Below, one piece after another: positions 52,103-59,136 of a stretch of DNA of 64,000 nt (positions within the stretch are counted from its first letter, which is position 1; each line of letters starts with the position of its first letter). Position numbers and translations under genes: made by a program. Origin of the DNA: Hymenobacter properus (lineage in GTDB: Bacteria; Bacteroidota; Bacteroidia; Cytophagales; Hymenobacteraceae); the NCBI RefSeq assembly GCF_015694735.1, contig NZ_JADQDP010000001.1:1116001-1180000 (forward strand), given 5' to 3'. The notes under the pieces are model-generated. The model was not told the DNA's origin and searched no databases. It worked only from the letters and a program-made list of their open reading frames with translations.

Positions 52103-52145
52103 TTCGCCTAAGTGCCCTGCCAGCCGCGAATGGTAGTTAGGCGAA
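52103..52145. repeat. Inverted repeat upstream of a lipoprotein gene
   Basis: TTCGCCTAA (52103-52111) pairs with TTAGGCGAA (52137-52145) around a 25-base loop. Role unknown; it precedes the TTACTTTG box at 52197-52204. Confidence 0.45.
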
Positions 52146-52196
52146 AGCACTCGTCACCCGTAATCCAGCCCTCCTCTAGCCATGCACTTCGCTTTG

Positions 52197-52204
52197 TTAC
52201 TTTG
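52197..52204 (+). promoter_or_regulatory. -7 box TTACTTTG upstream of the lipoprotein gene
   Basis: Seven of eight consensus matches; the predicted leader to the ATG at 52313 is about 105 bases. No open reading frame or riboswitch was recognised in the leader. Confidence 0.35.
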
Positions 52205-52312
52205 CCATCGGCAGGCTGCATCAGATAATCCGCTGCAAGTTCTAGCTTGAGAAACACCTAGACGAGCTTGCATTCCGACTGAGTGGGCAAGCGCTTCAAT
52301 AACCACCTTAAG

Positions 52313-53050
52313 ATGAACTGCAGCTTCTCCCTGTTTGCCTTATTACTAATGGCTGTCGCGCTCGCAAGTTGCGGCCATTCGCCCGATTCAAAGCCAGCAG
52401 GTAGCATCACCGTCCAGAAGCAAGCAGACACCGACAGCACGACTTTGCTAAACACCTACAATTCAAAAGATAAACCCGGCACCAAGCTCCGAATAAACCC
52501 GGACAGCGTTGAACTCACGGCTTTGATGAGACGCGCCTACGAGTGGCACGCGACTAAATTCCGGGATTACGGATTTCCCCTAAAGTTCAATGCCCCTTCC
52601 GATAGCCTATTCACCGGCATCGACTGGGCAGCCTACGAAAAAAGCTACGCGACTTATAAGAAGACCAACTTTTTCTCCGATGAATTTCTGGCCAAGCACC
52701 GGGCCATTGCCATGACGATTGATTCCTCCATCAAACAAGCAGGGGTTGAATGGCGAAACGCAAAGGATGGCGTTCCGTTGTGGTACACCGATTCGGATGA
52801 TTGGTGTAACTGCCAGGACAACCCTGACTTTTACTGGAAACGACTTACCCTCAACAACCTGAAGTTTGGCGATAATACGGCCTCATTTCACTGGACCTGG
52901 GACGAAATAGATGGCGTTGAGCCTCCACTCAACTATGAGGTGAAAGCGAAAAAAGTTAACGGCACCTGGAAAATAAGTTACCTACAGGGGCTTGAAAACT
53001 ACGGAACCGTGGCCAATTACAAGAAAATAATGAAGCTTAGCCCGCAATAA
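52313..53050 (+). CDS. Lipoprotein, uncharacterised
   Basis: A 245-residue lipoprotein (lipobox LASC) with no recognised domain. The central part is rich in aromatic residues and Asp (YTDSDDWCNCQDNPDFYWKRL) and the C-terminal part looks like a beta-sandwich of NTF2-like type (SFHWTWDEIDG, VKAKKVNGTWKISYLQG). The ATG at 52313 opens the lipoprotein signal; an earlier in-frame ATG at 52283 is not needed. Base composition is clearly more AT-rich than the genes around it, which may indicate recent acquisition. Confidence 0.65.
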   Translation: MNCSFSLFALLLMAVALASCGHSPDSKPAGSITVQKQADTDSTTLLNTYNSKDKPGTKLRINPDSVELTALMRRAYEWHATKFRDYGFPLKFNAPSDSLFTGIDWAAYEKSYATYKKTNFFSDEFLAKHRAIAMTIDSSIKQAGVEWRNAKDGVPLWYTDSDDWCNCQDNPDFYWKRLTLNNLKFGDNTASFHWTWDEIDGVEPPLNYEVKAKKVNGTWKISYLQGLENYGTVANYKKIMKLSPQ

Positions 53051-53139
53051 GGCCGCCTTTCGTTGGCGCATTTACAAAGCCGCCGTGTCCCCTCTTCATG
53101 CTCCTGCTTTGAAGCCAGCCCCTGTGGCCGGTTTTTTTG

Positions 53140-53147
53140 TACCTTCC
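53140..53147 (+). promoter_or_regulatory. -7 box TACCTTCC before the sugar permease
   Basis: Six of eight matches to TAnnTTTG, ending eight bases before ATG 53156; a very short leader is predicted. Confidence 0.35.
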
Positions 53148-53155
53148 GCCCCCAT

Positions 53156-54559
53156 ATGGCTACTCCTGTTTCTGTTCCTTCTTCGGCTCCCACCGCTGCT
53201 GCGCCCGCCCGCTCCTACGCCGGCCCCATGGTGCTGATGACCACGCTGTTCTTCCTGTTCGGCGCCGTCACCAACTTCAACGATGTGCTCATGCCCTACC
53301 TCAAGGATGTGTGCCAGCTCACCGATTTGCAGTCCTCGGCGGTGCAGTCGGCCTTTTTCGGGGCTTATTTTCTGATGTCATTGCCCGCCGGCTGGGTACT
53401 ACGGAAGCTGGGCTACCAGCGCGGCATTGTGGTGGGGCTGCTGGTGATGGCGGCGGGCGCGCTGCTCTTCATTCCGGCGGCCGACTCGCGGGCGTTTGCC
53501 TTGTTTCTTACGGCGCTGGCCACGCTGGGCGCGGGCATCACGCTGCTGCAAGTGGCGGCCAATCCCTACGTGAGCATCCTGGGCCCGGCGCGCGGCGCGG
53601 CGGCGCGGGTGAGTGTGGTGGGCGTGGCCAACAACTTCGGCGGCAGCCTCTCGCCGCTGGTGGGCGGGCTGGTGCTGTTTGGCGGCTCGGTGGCGCTCAA
53701 GGCACGGCTGGCAGCGTTGCCGCTTCAAGAGCGCTTGGCTGAGGAATCGCAATTGGTGAAGGGGCCTTACATCGGGCTGGCGGTGTTTCTGGTGCTGCTG
53801 GCGGCGCTGTTTTTCTTCTTAGTGAAACTTCCCGATATTGAAGGCATTCCCGAGGAAGCCGCCGAAGAGGCCCGGCCCATGGCGGCGGGGCGCACGTCGG
53901 CACTGTCGTTCCCGCACCTGGTGCTGGGCGTGGTGGCCATTTTCGTATACGTAGGTGTAGAAGTAGGCTTGGGGTCTTTCCTAATTCGCTACGGCGAGAG
54001 CCAAGGGATTCAGCAGCTTTCCAGCTTCACCCAAAGCCTGGTGCGCGGGCTGAATGTGGCTACCAACTACGTGGGCGTGCTTTTTGGGCAGCAGCCGGCG
54101 CCTATTGATACTGCGGCCGGCTTTACCAAAGCTGTGGGCGCAGTGCTGGTGGCCTCGTACTGGTTCGGCTCGCTCATTGGGCGCGTGGTGGGCATTCCGC
54201 TGTTGCTCAAGTTTCATAACCGCGCGCTGCTGGTGGCGGTGTGCGCGGCCGGCACGGCGCTGGTGGGCGCCAGCATCCTGAGCACCGGCGAAACGGCGCT
54301 GTGGCTCATCGTGCTCTGCGGGCTGATGAACTCCATCATGTGGCCCGTCATCTTCCCGTTGGCCATCACCGGGCTCGGGCCGTTCACCAAGCAGGGCTCG
54401 TCGTATCTGATTATGGCCATTGTGGGCGGGGCGCTGATTCCGCCGCTCATGGGCTGGCTGGCCACGCACGGCGGCGGGCTGCGGGTGGCATTTGTGGTGC
54501 CGGCTCTGTGCTACCTGTACCTGCTGTTTTACGCGCTGAGCGGCTACCGGGTGCGGTAG
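53156..54559 (+). CDS. FHS-family sugar:proton symporter (FucP-like)
   Basis: A 467-residue inner-membrane permease of the fucose/glucose/galactose MFS branch. Seen: FFLFGAVTNFNDVLMPYLKDV in helix 1, FFGAYFLMSLPAGWVLRKLGY, ITLLQVAANPYVSILGP and VANNFGGSLSPLVGG, all landmark segments of FucP and related porters. The exact sugar cannot be told. ATG 53156 is chosen: the in-frame extension to 53063 is not family-like and a promoter box lies just upstream. No sugar-catabolic gene is adjacent. Confidence 0.92.
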   Translation: MATPVSVPSSAPTAAAPARSYAGPMVLMTTLFFLFGAVTNFNDVLMPYLKDVCQLTDLQSSAVQSAFFGAYFLMSLPAGWVLRKLGYQRGIVVGLLVMAAGALLFIPAADSRAFALFLTALATLGAGITLLQVAANPYVSILGPARGAAARVSVVGVANNFGGSLSPLVGGLVLFGGSVALKARLAALPLQERLAEESQLVKGPYIGLAVFLVLLAALFFFLVKLPDIEGIPEEAAEEARPMAAGRTSALSFPHLVLGVVAIFVYVGVEVGLGSFLIRYGESQGIQQLSSFTQSLVRGLNVATNYVGVLFGQQPAPIDTAAGFTKAVGAVLVASYWFGSLIGRVVGIPLLLKFHNRALLVAVCAAGTALVGASILSTGETALWLIVLCGLMNSIMWPVIFPLAITGLGPFTKQGSSYLIMAIVGGALIPPLMGWLATHGGGLRVAFVVPALCYLYLLFYALSGYRVR

Positions 54560-54685
54560 CACGCGGAGGGTACGATTGAACGCTGGCTGAAATCCGAAGG
54601 TTTGGATGGGGCGTAGATTCAGCGCTGGCAATATTTTTGCCGGCACGATTCTTTCTACTGTCTTATTTCAAAAAGCCCGATTTTC

Positions 54686-55240
54686 ATGAAAACCCTACTT
54701 TCTTCCCATAAAGTCCTATTCGCTATTTGCCTCATCTTGGCCGTGGGTGCCAGCAGCTGCAAGAAGATTGAAGACCTGCTCACCTTTCAAATCAACGACT
54801 CGACCAGCTTCCAGGTGCCGGCCACGGGCGTGTTCAGCACGGCGCTGCTGTCGCTGCCGGGGGCCACAGTCAATTCCAGCTCTTCTAACACGTATTCGGC
54901 CAACAATACCAGCGCCGACCACGTGCAGGACGTTACCCTCGACCGCCTCACCCTGACTGTGACCGACCCAGCCGGCCAGAACTTCGACTTCCTGAAAAGC
55001 GTGAGCATTTACATTGCCACCGACGCGTCGGGCACCAACAAAACGCTGCTGGCCTCGCTCAATCCTGTGCCCACCGGCCAAACCACCATCACCCTGACCC
55101 CCTCGGGCAACAAGCTCGACGCCTACCTGCGCAACGGCTCCTACACCCTGTTTACGGACGTGACCATGGCCCAGCCCCTGCGCCAGAACACCACCTTGCG
55201 GGCCGATTCGCGCTTTAATGTGAAAGCCAAATTGAAGTAG
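54686..55240 (+). CDS. Lipoprotein, uncharacterised
   Basis: A 184-residue lipoprotein (lipobox ASSC, mature CKKIEDLLTFQ). The mature part is a single predicted beta-sandwich rich in Thr/Ser, with repeated strand patterns (VTLDRLTLTVTDPAGQNFDFL, VSIYIATDASG). No named family was recognised. Probably an outer-membrane-anchored protein. The next gene is 86 bases away behind a stem-loop. Confidence 0.65.
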   Translation: MKTLLSSHKVLFAICLILAVGASSCKKIEDLLTFQINDSTSFQVPATGVFSTALLSLPGATVNSSSSNTYSANNTSADHVQDVTLDRLTLTVTDPAGQNFDFLKSVSIYIATDASGTNKTLLASLNPVPTGQTTITLTPSGNKLDAYLRNGSYTLFTDVTMAQPLRQNTTLRADSRFNVKAKLK

Positions 55241-55257
55241 CCCGCGTTGCTTAGGCA

Positions 55258-55292
55258 GCGAGGATTGCGCCCGCTGATGGCGCAATCTTCGC
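55258..55292 (+). terminator. Stem-loop after the lipoprotein gene
   Basis: GCGAGGATTGCGCC pairs with GGCGCAATCTTCGC (one G-T pair), about 18 bases past the stop. There is no T-run, so it may be a stabiliser rather than a true terminator. Confidence 0.5.
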
Positions 55293-55326
55293 TTCGCCTT
55301 ACCCGAGCCCGCTCTTACCAGACGCC

Positions 55327-55926
55327 ATGCCCACCGCTCCCCGCCCCTACCGCCTGCTCAGCGCCGGCAATGTGGCCCTGGTGTCGGCGGCCGTGGTGGT
55401 AGTCACGACGGTGGCCGTGTGGCTGCTGGGGCTGGGGCAGCATCGCACTCTGTTTGCCAATTCGCTGATTTCAACCAGCATCTTGTTCGCGGCATTTTTC
55501 CTGTTCACAGCTGTGGGCCTCTACCACGGCGTGAAGCTGCGCGATGACGTGGGCCGCCTCACCGACCGCATCAGCCGCAAACATTTCCCCGGCACCGGCG
55601 GCTTAGACTCGTTGCCCAGCCTCGATTTTGACTTCTCCGAAGGGCACGGCATCCTGGGTATCCTGGCGGCCCTTGTCATGGCCGTGGTGGTGGCCGTTTT
55701 GGCAGTATTCGTTATCTGGCTGGTGGGCGCGCTGCTCTGGACGGGCGTGCTCATCTTCGCCGCTATGCTGTACTGGGTGTTTTTCCGGGCGCTGCGGCTG
55801 GTGTTCAAAAACTCAAATCGCTGCCGGGGCCGCCTGGGTGCCAGCCTGTGGGAAGGCTTTGGGTACGCCTCGCTCTACACCTGCTGGATTTACGGCATCA
55901 TCATGGCCGCGCATTATTTGCGCTAG
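55327..55926 (+). CDS. Membrane protein, uncharacterised
   Basis: A 199-residue protein with four predicted transmembrane helices in two pairs (about 18-38 and 48-64; then 110-135 and 138-150) separated by a charged loop (RLTDRISRKHFPG, DFSEGHG), and a final helix. No family recognised. Codon and base use resemble the host's. It stands alone between the lipoprotein and kptA. Confidence 0.65.
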   Translation: MPTAPRPYRLLSAGNVALVSAAVVVVTTVAVWLLGLGQHRTLFANSLISTSILFAAFFLFTAVGLYHGVKLRDDVGRLTDRISRKHFPGTGGLDSLPSLDFDFSEGHGILGILAALVMAVVVAVLAVFVIWLVGALLWTGVLIFAAMLYWVFFRALRLVFKNSNRCRGRLGASLWEGFGYASLYTCWIYGIIMAAHYLR

Positions 55927-56003
55927 TGCCGCTGTAGCTTCGGCTCGGTGAGCCTGCATATATCAGCCGGATTTCGCCTAGATGCGGATTCGCAAAGTCC
56001 GGG

Positions 56004-56549
56004 CTACAGCCCGCCCAGGTACTGCGGCGGCACCGCATCTACCAGCCACACCCCGTTGCCGGACTCGTAAAACAGCGCGCCGCCCGCGTGCAGGCCGGCT
56101 GCATCCACGGTTAGGATGTGGGGCTGGCCGCGCCGGGCGCCCACGCGGCGTGCCGTTTCCTCGTCGGGCGAGAGGTGCACGTGGTGGCGTTGCATCTTCT
56201 GCAAACCCTCGCGGCGGATGGCGGGCAGCGCGGCCGGGGCCGTGCCGTGGTAGAGCACGGGCGGCGGCACGGCGGGCGTGAGCTGCAAATTAACTTCCAC
56301 GCTGTGGCCCTGCTGGGCGCGAATTTGGGTGCCGCTGGCATCGAAGGCAAAGCGTTTTTTATCATTGTTGGCCACAATCTCTGCCAGCTGCGTTGGGCTG
56401 ATAGGCGTGCCGTGCGCCGCACAGGCGGCCAGCAACTCTGCCACACTCACCCAGCCGCCTTCCTGCAGGGTGAGGCCAATGGCATCGGGCCGGTGGCGGA
56501 GGTGCAGGCTGAGAAACTTGCTAAGGCGGGTGGTTTGCTTGGAGTCCAT
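56004..56549 (-). CDS. kptA: RNA 2'-phosphotransferase (Tpt1/KptA)
   Basis: A 181-residue KptA, which removes a 2'-phosphate from RNA by transfer to NAD+. Seen: the N-terminal LSKFLSLHLRHRP, IRAQQGHSV with the conserved Arg and His, LYHGTAPAAL, and RHHVHLSPDEETARRVG. In fungi Tpt1 completes tRNA splicing; the role in bacteria is unsettled. ATG 56549 is chosen because it matches the family start and a CATCTTTG box ends four bases before it; the in-frame extension to 56645 is spurious. Divergent from murB across a 308-base region. Confidence 0.92.
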   Translation of the reverse strand: MDSKQTTRLSKFLSLHLRHRPDAIGLTLQEGGWVSVAELLAACAAHGTPISPTQLAEIVANNDKKRFAFDASGTQIRAQQGHSVEVNLQLTPAVPPPVLYHGTAPAALPAIRREGLQKMQRHHVHLSPDEETARRVGARRGQPHILTVDAAGLHAGGALFYESGNGVWLVDAVPPQYLGGL

Positions 56550-56553
56550 TGCC

Positions 56554-56561
56554 CAAAGATG
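56554..56561 (-). promoter_or_regulatory. -7 box CATCTTTG, four bases from the kptA ATG
   Basis: On the minus strand CATCTTTG-GGCA-ATG; seven of eight matches to TAnnTTTG with four-base spacing. Confidence 0.5.
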
Positions 56562-56678
56562 ACAATGGTTTCTAAACATGGGGCAAAGAGCCAGGCAAAC
56601 CGTAATTGCTGGCGTTTCCCAAAGTCTTGGCGATAAAACCACCATTTGAATCGGCGCATTTCTGAGCCATCCCTAATA

Positions 56679-56789
56679 GCACAAAGCCCACTTTTACCGC
56701 ACAAAAGACTTCGTTCTAGCACAAAATGTCAACGTATTAGGCACAACGACACCTTGCCGCGTACAACGCTCATCACAGCAGTACAAAAT
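56679..56789. repeat. Phased array of six GYACAA units
   Basis: GCACAA or GTACAA recurs at 56679, 56699, 56719, 56741, 56761 and 56781, a period of 20, 20, 22, 20 and 20 bases, near two DNA helical turns. Only the first six to eight bases of each unit are conserved. It lies in the divergent region between kptA and murB. The bases before (56562-56678) and after it show no other feature except the murB box. Confidence 0.7.
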
Positions 56790-56845
56790 ATGCGAGTCCT
56801 TTCCGGCTTAAATATGCCTACTGGCAAGGCTGATGCAGGCACCAA

Positions 56846-56853
56846 TACCTTTG
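56846..56853 (+). promoter_or_regulatory. -7 box TACCTTTG, four bases from the murB ATG
   Basis: TACCTTTG-CGGC-ATG: a perfect consensus box directly before ATG 56858; leaderless transcription is predicted. Confidence 0.6.
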
Positions 56854-56857
56854 CGGC

Positions 56858-57892
56858 ATGGTACTCGAAGAAAACGTCTCCTTACGCCCCTACAACACCT
56901 TTGGCCTCGATGTGCGGGCCCGCTACTTTGCCCGCTTCGCTTCGGCCGATGAGTTGCGCCAGCTTCTACGGTTGCCCCAGGTGCAGGCGGCCGACAAGCT
57001 CATCCTGGGCGGCGGCTCCAACCTGCTGTTCACCCAGGATTATCCGGGCGTAGTACTCAAAAACGAGATTCGCGGGCTCGAAATCATTTCGGAAGATGCC
57101 GACACTCAGACAGCCCTCATTCGCGCCGGGGCCGGCGAAAGCTGGCACGGCCTCGTGGAGTATAGCCTCGACCAGGGCCTGAGCGGGCTCGAAAACCTCT
57201 CGCTCATTCCCGGCACGGTGGGCGCCTCACCTTTGCAGAACATCGGGGCATACGGGGCCGAGCTGCGCGATACTTTCGACCACCTCGAAGCGGTGGAAAT
57301 AGCCACCGGCGCGCTGCGCGTGTTTTCGGCTGGTGAGTGCGGCTTTGGCTACCGCGAAAGCGTGTTCAAGAACACGCTCAAAAACCAGTTTGTGGTCACG
57401 GCAGTGGTGTTGCGCCTGCACCGGCAGGCCCGTCCCAACGTGCGCTACGGCGCCATCGCCGAAACCCTGGCCGAACTGGGTATCGAGGGCGAGCCCACGC
57501 CGCAAGATGTGAGCCAGGCCGTCATCCACATCCGCCGCAGCAAGCTGCCCGACCCGGCTGAAATTGGCAACGCGGGCTCCTTTTTCAAGAACCCCGAGGT
57601 GTCGCAGGCCAAATTTGACCACCTCAAAAGCGAGTACCCCGAGCTGCCCGGCTACCCCGTGCCCGGCGGCGTGAAGGTGCCCGCCGGCTGGCTCATCGAG
57701 CGGGCGGGCTGGAAGGGGATGCGGCGTGGCCCCGGCGCGGGCACCCACGGCGTGCACGCCCGCCAGGCCCTGGTGCTCGTGAACCACGGCGGTGCCACCG
57801 GCGGCGAAGTGCGCCAGCTGGCCGAGGAGATAATAGCCTCCGTGCGCCAGCAGTTCGGCATCGAGCTACACCCGGAAGTTAATATTTTGTGA
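56858..57892 (+). CDS. murB: UDP-N-acetylenolpyruvoylglucosamine reductase
   Basis: A 344-residue flavoenzyme that makes UDP-MurNAc in peptidoglycan synthesis. Seen: N-terminal NTFGLDVRARYFARF, the FAD-binding GGGSNLLFTQDYPG, PGTVGASPLQNIGAYG, GYRESVFKN, the catalytic Ser region NAGSFFKNP and the C-terminal Glu in ELHPEVNIL. Length and motifs match the E. coli-type enzyme. ATG 56858 follows a perfect -7 box by four bases. Confidence 0.95.
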   Translation: MVLEENVSLRPYNTFGLDVRARYFARFASADELRQLLRLPQVQAADKLILGGGSNLLFTQDYPGVVLKNEIRGLEIISEDADTQTALIRAGAGESWHGLVEYSLDQGLSGLENLSLIPGTVGASPLQNIGAYGAELRDTFDHLEAVEIATGALRVFSAGECGFGYRESVFKNTLKNQFVVTAVVLRLHRQARPNVRYGAIAETLAELGIEGEPTPQDVSQAVIHIRRSKLPDPAEIGNAGSFFKNPEVSQAKFDHLKSEYPELPGYPVPGGVKVPAGWLIERAGWKGMRRGPGAGTHGVHARQALVLVNHGGATGGEVRQLAEEIIASVRQQFGIELHPEVNIL

Positions 57893-58011
57893 TTGAATAG
57901 CACCGTAACGTTACACATTTTTGAATGGGCTGACGGGCACCAAATGAGGAATTTGTGCCGAACTTTGTCAATAGCACTGCCACCATCGGTCTGCTTTAAA
58001 TCCCATTTACG

Positions 58012-59016
58012 ATGATGTACCACCTGCTACTCTGCGCCAGCCTGGTCCCCGGCCTGCCGACGCCCCCACCCGCCCCTACCGAACCTACTGCCCCGCCCGT
58101 GCTCACCGTGAAAGCGGCCCGCGCGCTGGGGCCCGGCAGCACCGTGACGGTGCGCGCCATCGTGCTCAACGGCCCTGAAATGGGCAACGTCCGCTACGTG
58201 CAGGACGCCGAAGCTGGCCTGGCCCTCTACGCCCAGCCGGCCAAGCTGCCGGGCTTCGGCGAGCTGCGCGCCGGCGACAGCATTCAAGTCACCGGCCAGC
58301 TCAAGGCCTACAACGGACTGCTGGAAATGGACCCCGTGGCCTCGGTGCACAAGCTGGCCTCGGGCATGCGGCTGCACGCCGTGAAGCTGCCGGTGGCACA
58401 GGCTGCCACGGCCTTTGCCGAAGGCTACGAAGGCCGGCTGGTGGAATTCACGGGGGTGACGCGCCTGGCCACGCCGGCCGGCACCCCGGCCACTGCCCTG
58501 GCCGGCAACGCCAATTACCTGCTCGACGGCCAGCCGGGCACGCTGGTGCGCGTAATGGCCGCCAGCACCGGCCCCGAGGGCCTGGTGGACGCCAAGCCCC
58601 CGACCGAAAAATTCGACCTGCGCGGCATCATGAGCCAGTATGCGCCCAGCGGTGCGGGCGGCTACCAGCTGCTGCCCCGCCTGGCCTCCGACCTGGTGCT
58701 GGGCGGTGGCCTGCCCCGCCTCACCGAGGAGCCCGTGCCGGTGAACGTGAGCGCCACGAGCTTTACGGTGGTGTATTCGACGCTGAACCCCGGCGACACC
58801 CGCGTGCGCTTCGGCCTCGACCCCAAACAGCTCCGCGAATCGCGCCTCGACGCCACGCCCACCACCCACCACAGCCTCACGCTGAGCGACCTGATACCGG
58901 GCACCACTTATTACGTGGAAGTTAGCTCGCGCAACGCGGCCGGGACCGAGACGGCCACGCCGGTGCCCTTCATCACAGCCGGCGGCAAGCGCGGCCGTGC
59001 GACAACAAAAAATTAA
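58012..59016 (+). CDS. Exported OB-fold/fibronectin protein, relative of the PLD gene
   Basis: A 334-residue exported protein. The N-terminus is a short signal-like stretch and a Pro-rich segment; residues 35-130 form an OB-like domain (VTVRAIVLNGPEMGNVRYVQDAEAG, GDSIQVTGQLKAYNGLLEMDPV) and residues 245-325 a fibronectin-type domain (FTVVYSTLNPGD, LIPGTTYYVEVSSRNAAG). Both have counterparts in the next gene, 120 bases downstream, but this protein lacks the phospholipase-D domains and the sorting domain. Two adjacent ATG codons (58012, 58015) are possible starts. Function unknown. Confidence 0.7.
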   Translation: MMYHLLLCASLVPGLPTPPPAPTEPTAPPVLTVKAARALGPGSTVTVRAIVLNGPEMGNVRYVQDAEAGLALYAQPAKLPGFGELRAGDSIQVTGQLKAYNGLLEMDPVASVHKLASGMRLHAVKLPVAQAATAFAEGYEGRLVEFTGVTRLATPAGTPATALAGNANYLLDGQPGTLVRVMAASTGPEGLVDAKPPTEKFDLRGIMSQYAPSGAGGYQLLPRLASDLVLGGGLPRLTEEPVPVNVSATSFTVVYSTLNPGDTRVRFGLDPKQLRESRLDATPTTHHSLTLSDLIPGTTYYVEVSSRNAAGTETATPVPFITAGGKRGRATTKN

Positions 59017-59062
59017 TGCGCGACGGGGGAACGGCCGGCCCAGGCGGCGGGTTCGTTTGGCT

Positions 59063-59085
59063 GAAATACAGCATCTTTGTATTTC
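59063..59085. repeat. Perfect 8-bp palindrome upstream of the PLD gene
   Basis: GAAATACA and TGTATTTC flank a seven-base loop. It sits 51 bases before the ATG and contains a CATCTTTG box-like sequence. A role as operator or mRNA hairpin is possible; not established. Confidence 0.4.
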
Positions 59086-59136
59086 CGTCTACCGCCGACC
59101 ATTTAAAAATAACCGTTTCGTAAACCTGTTTTTTTC

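Noticed and set aside
56679..56789. The GYACAA array as a CRISPR
   Set aside because: Conserved units are only six to eight bases and no cas genes are present.
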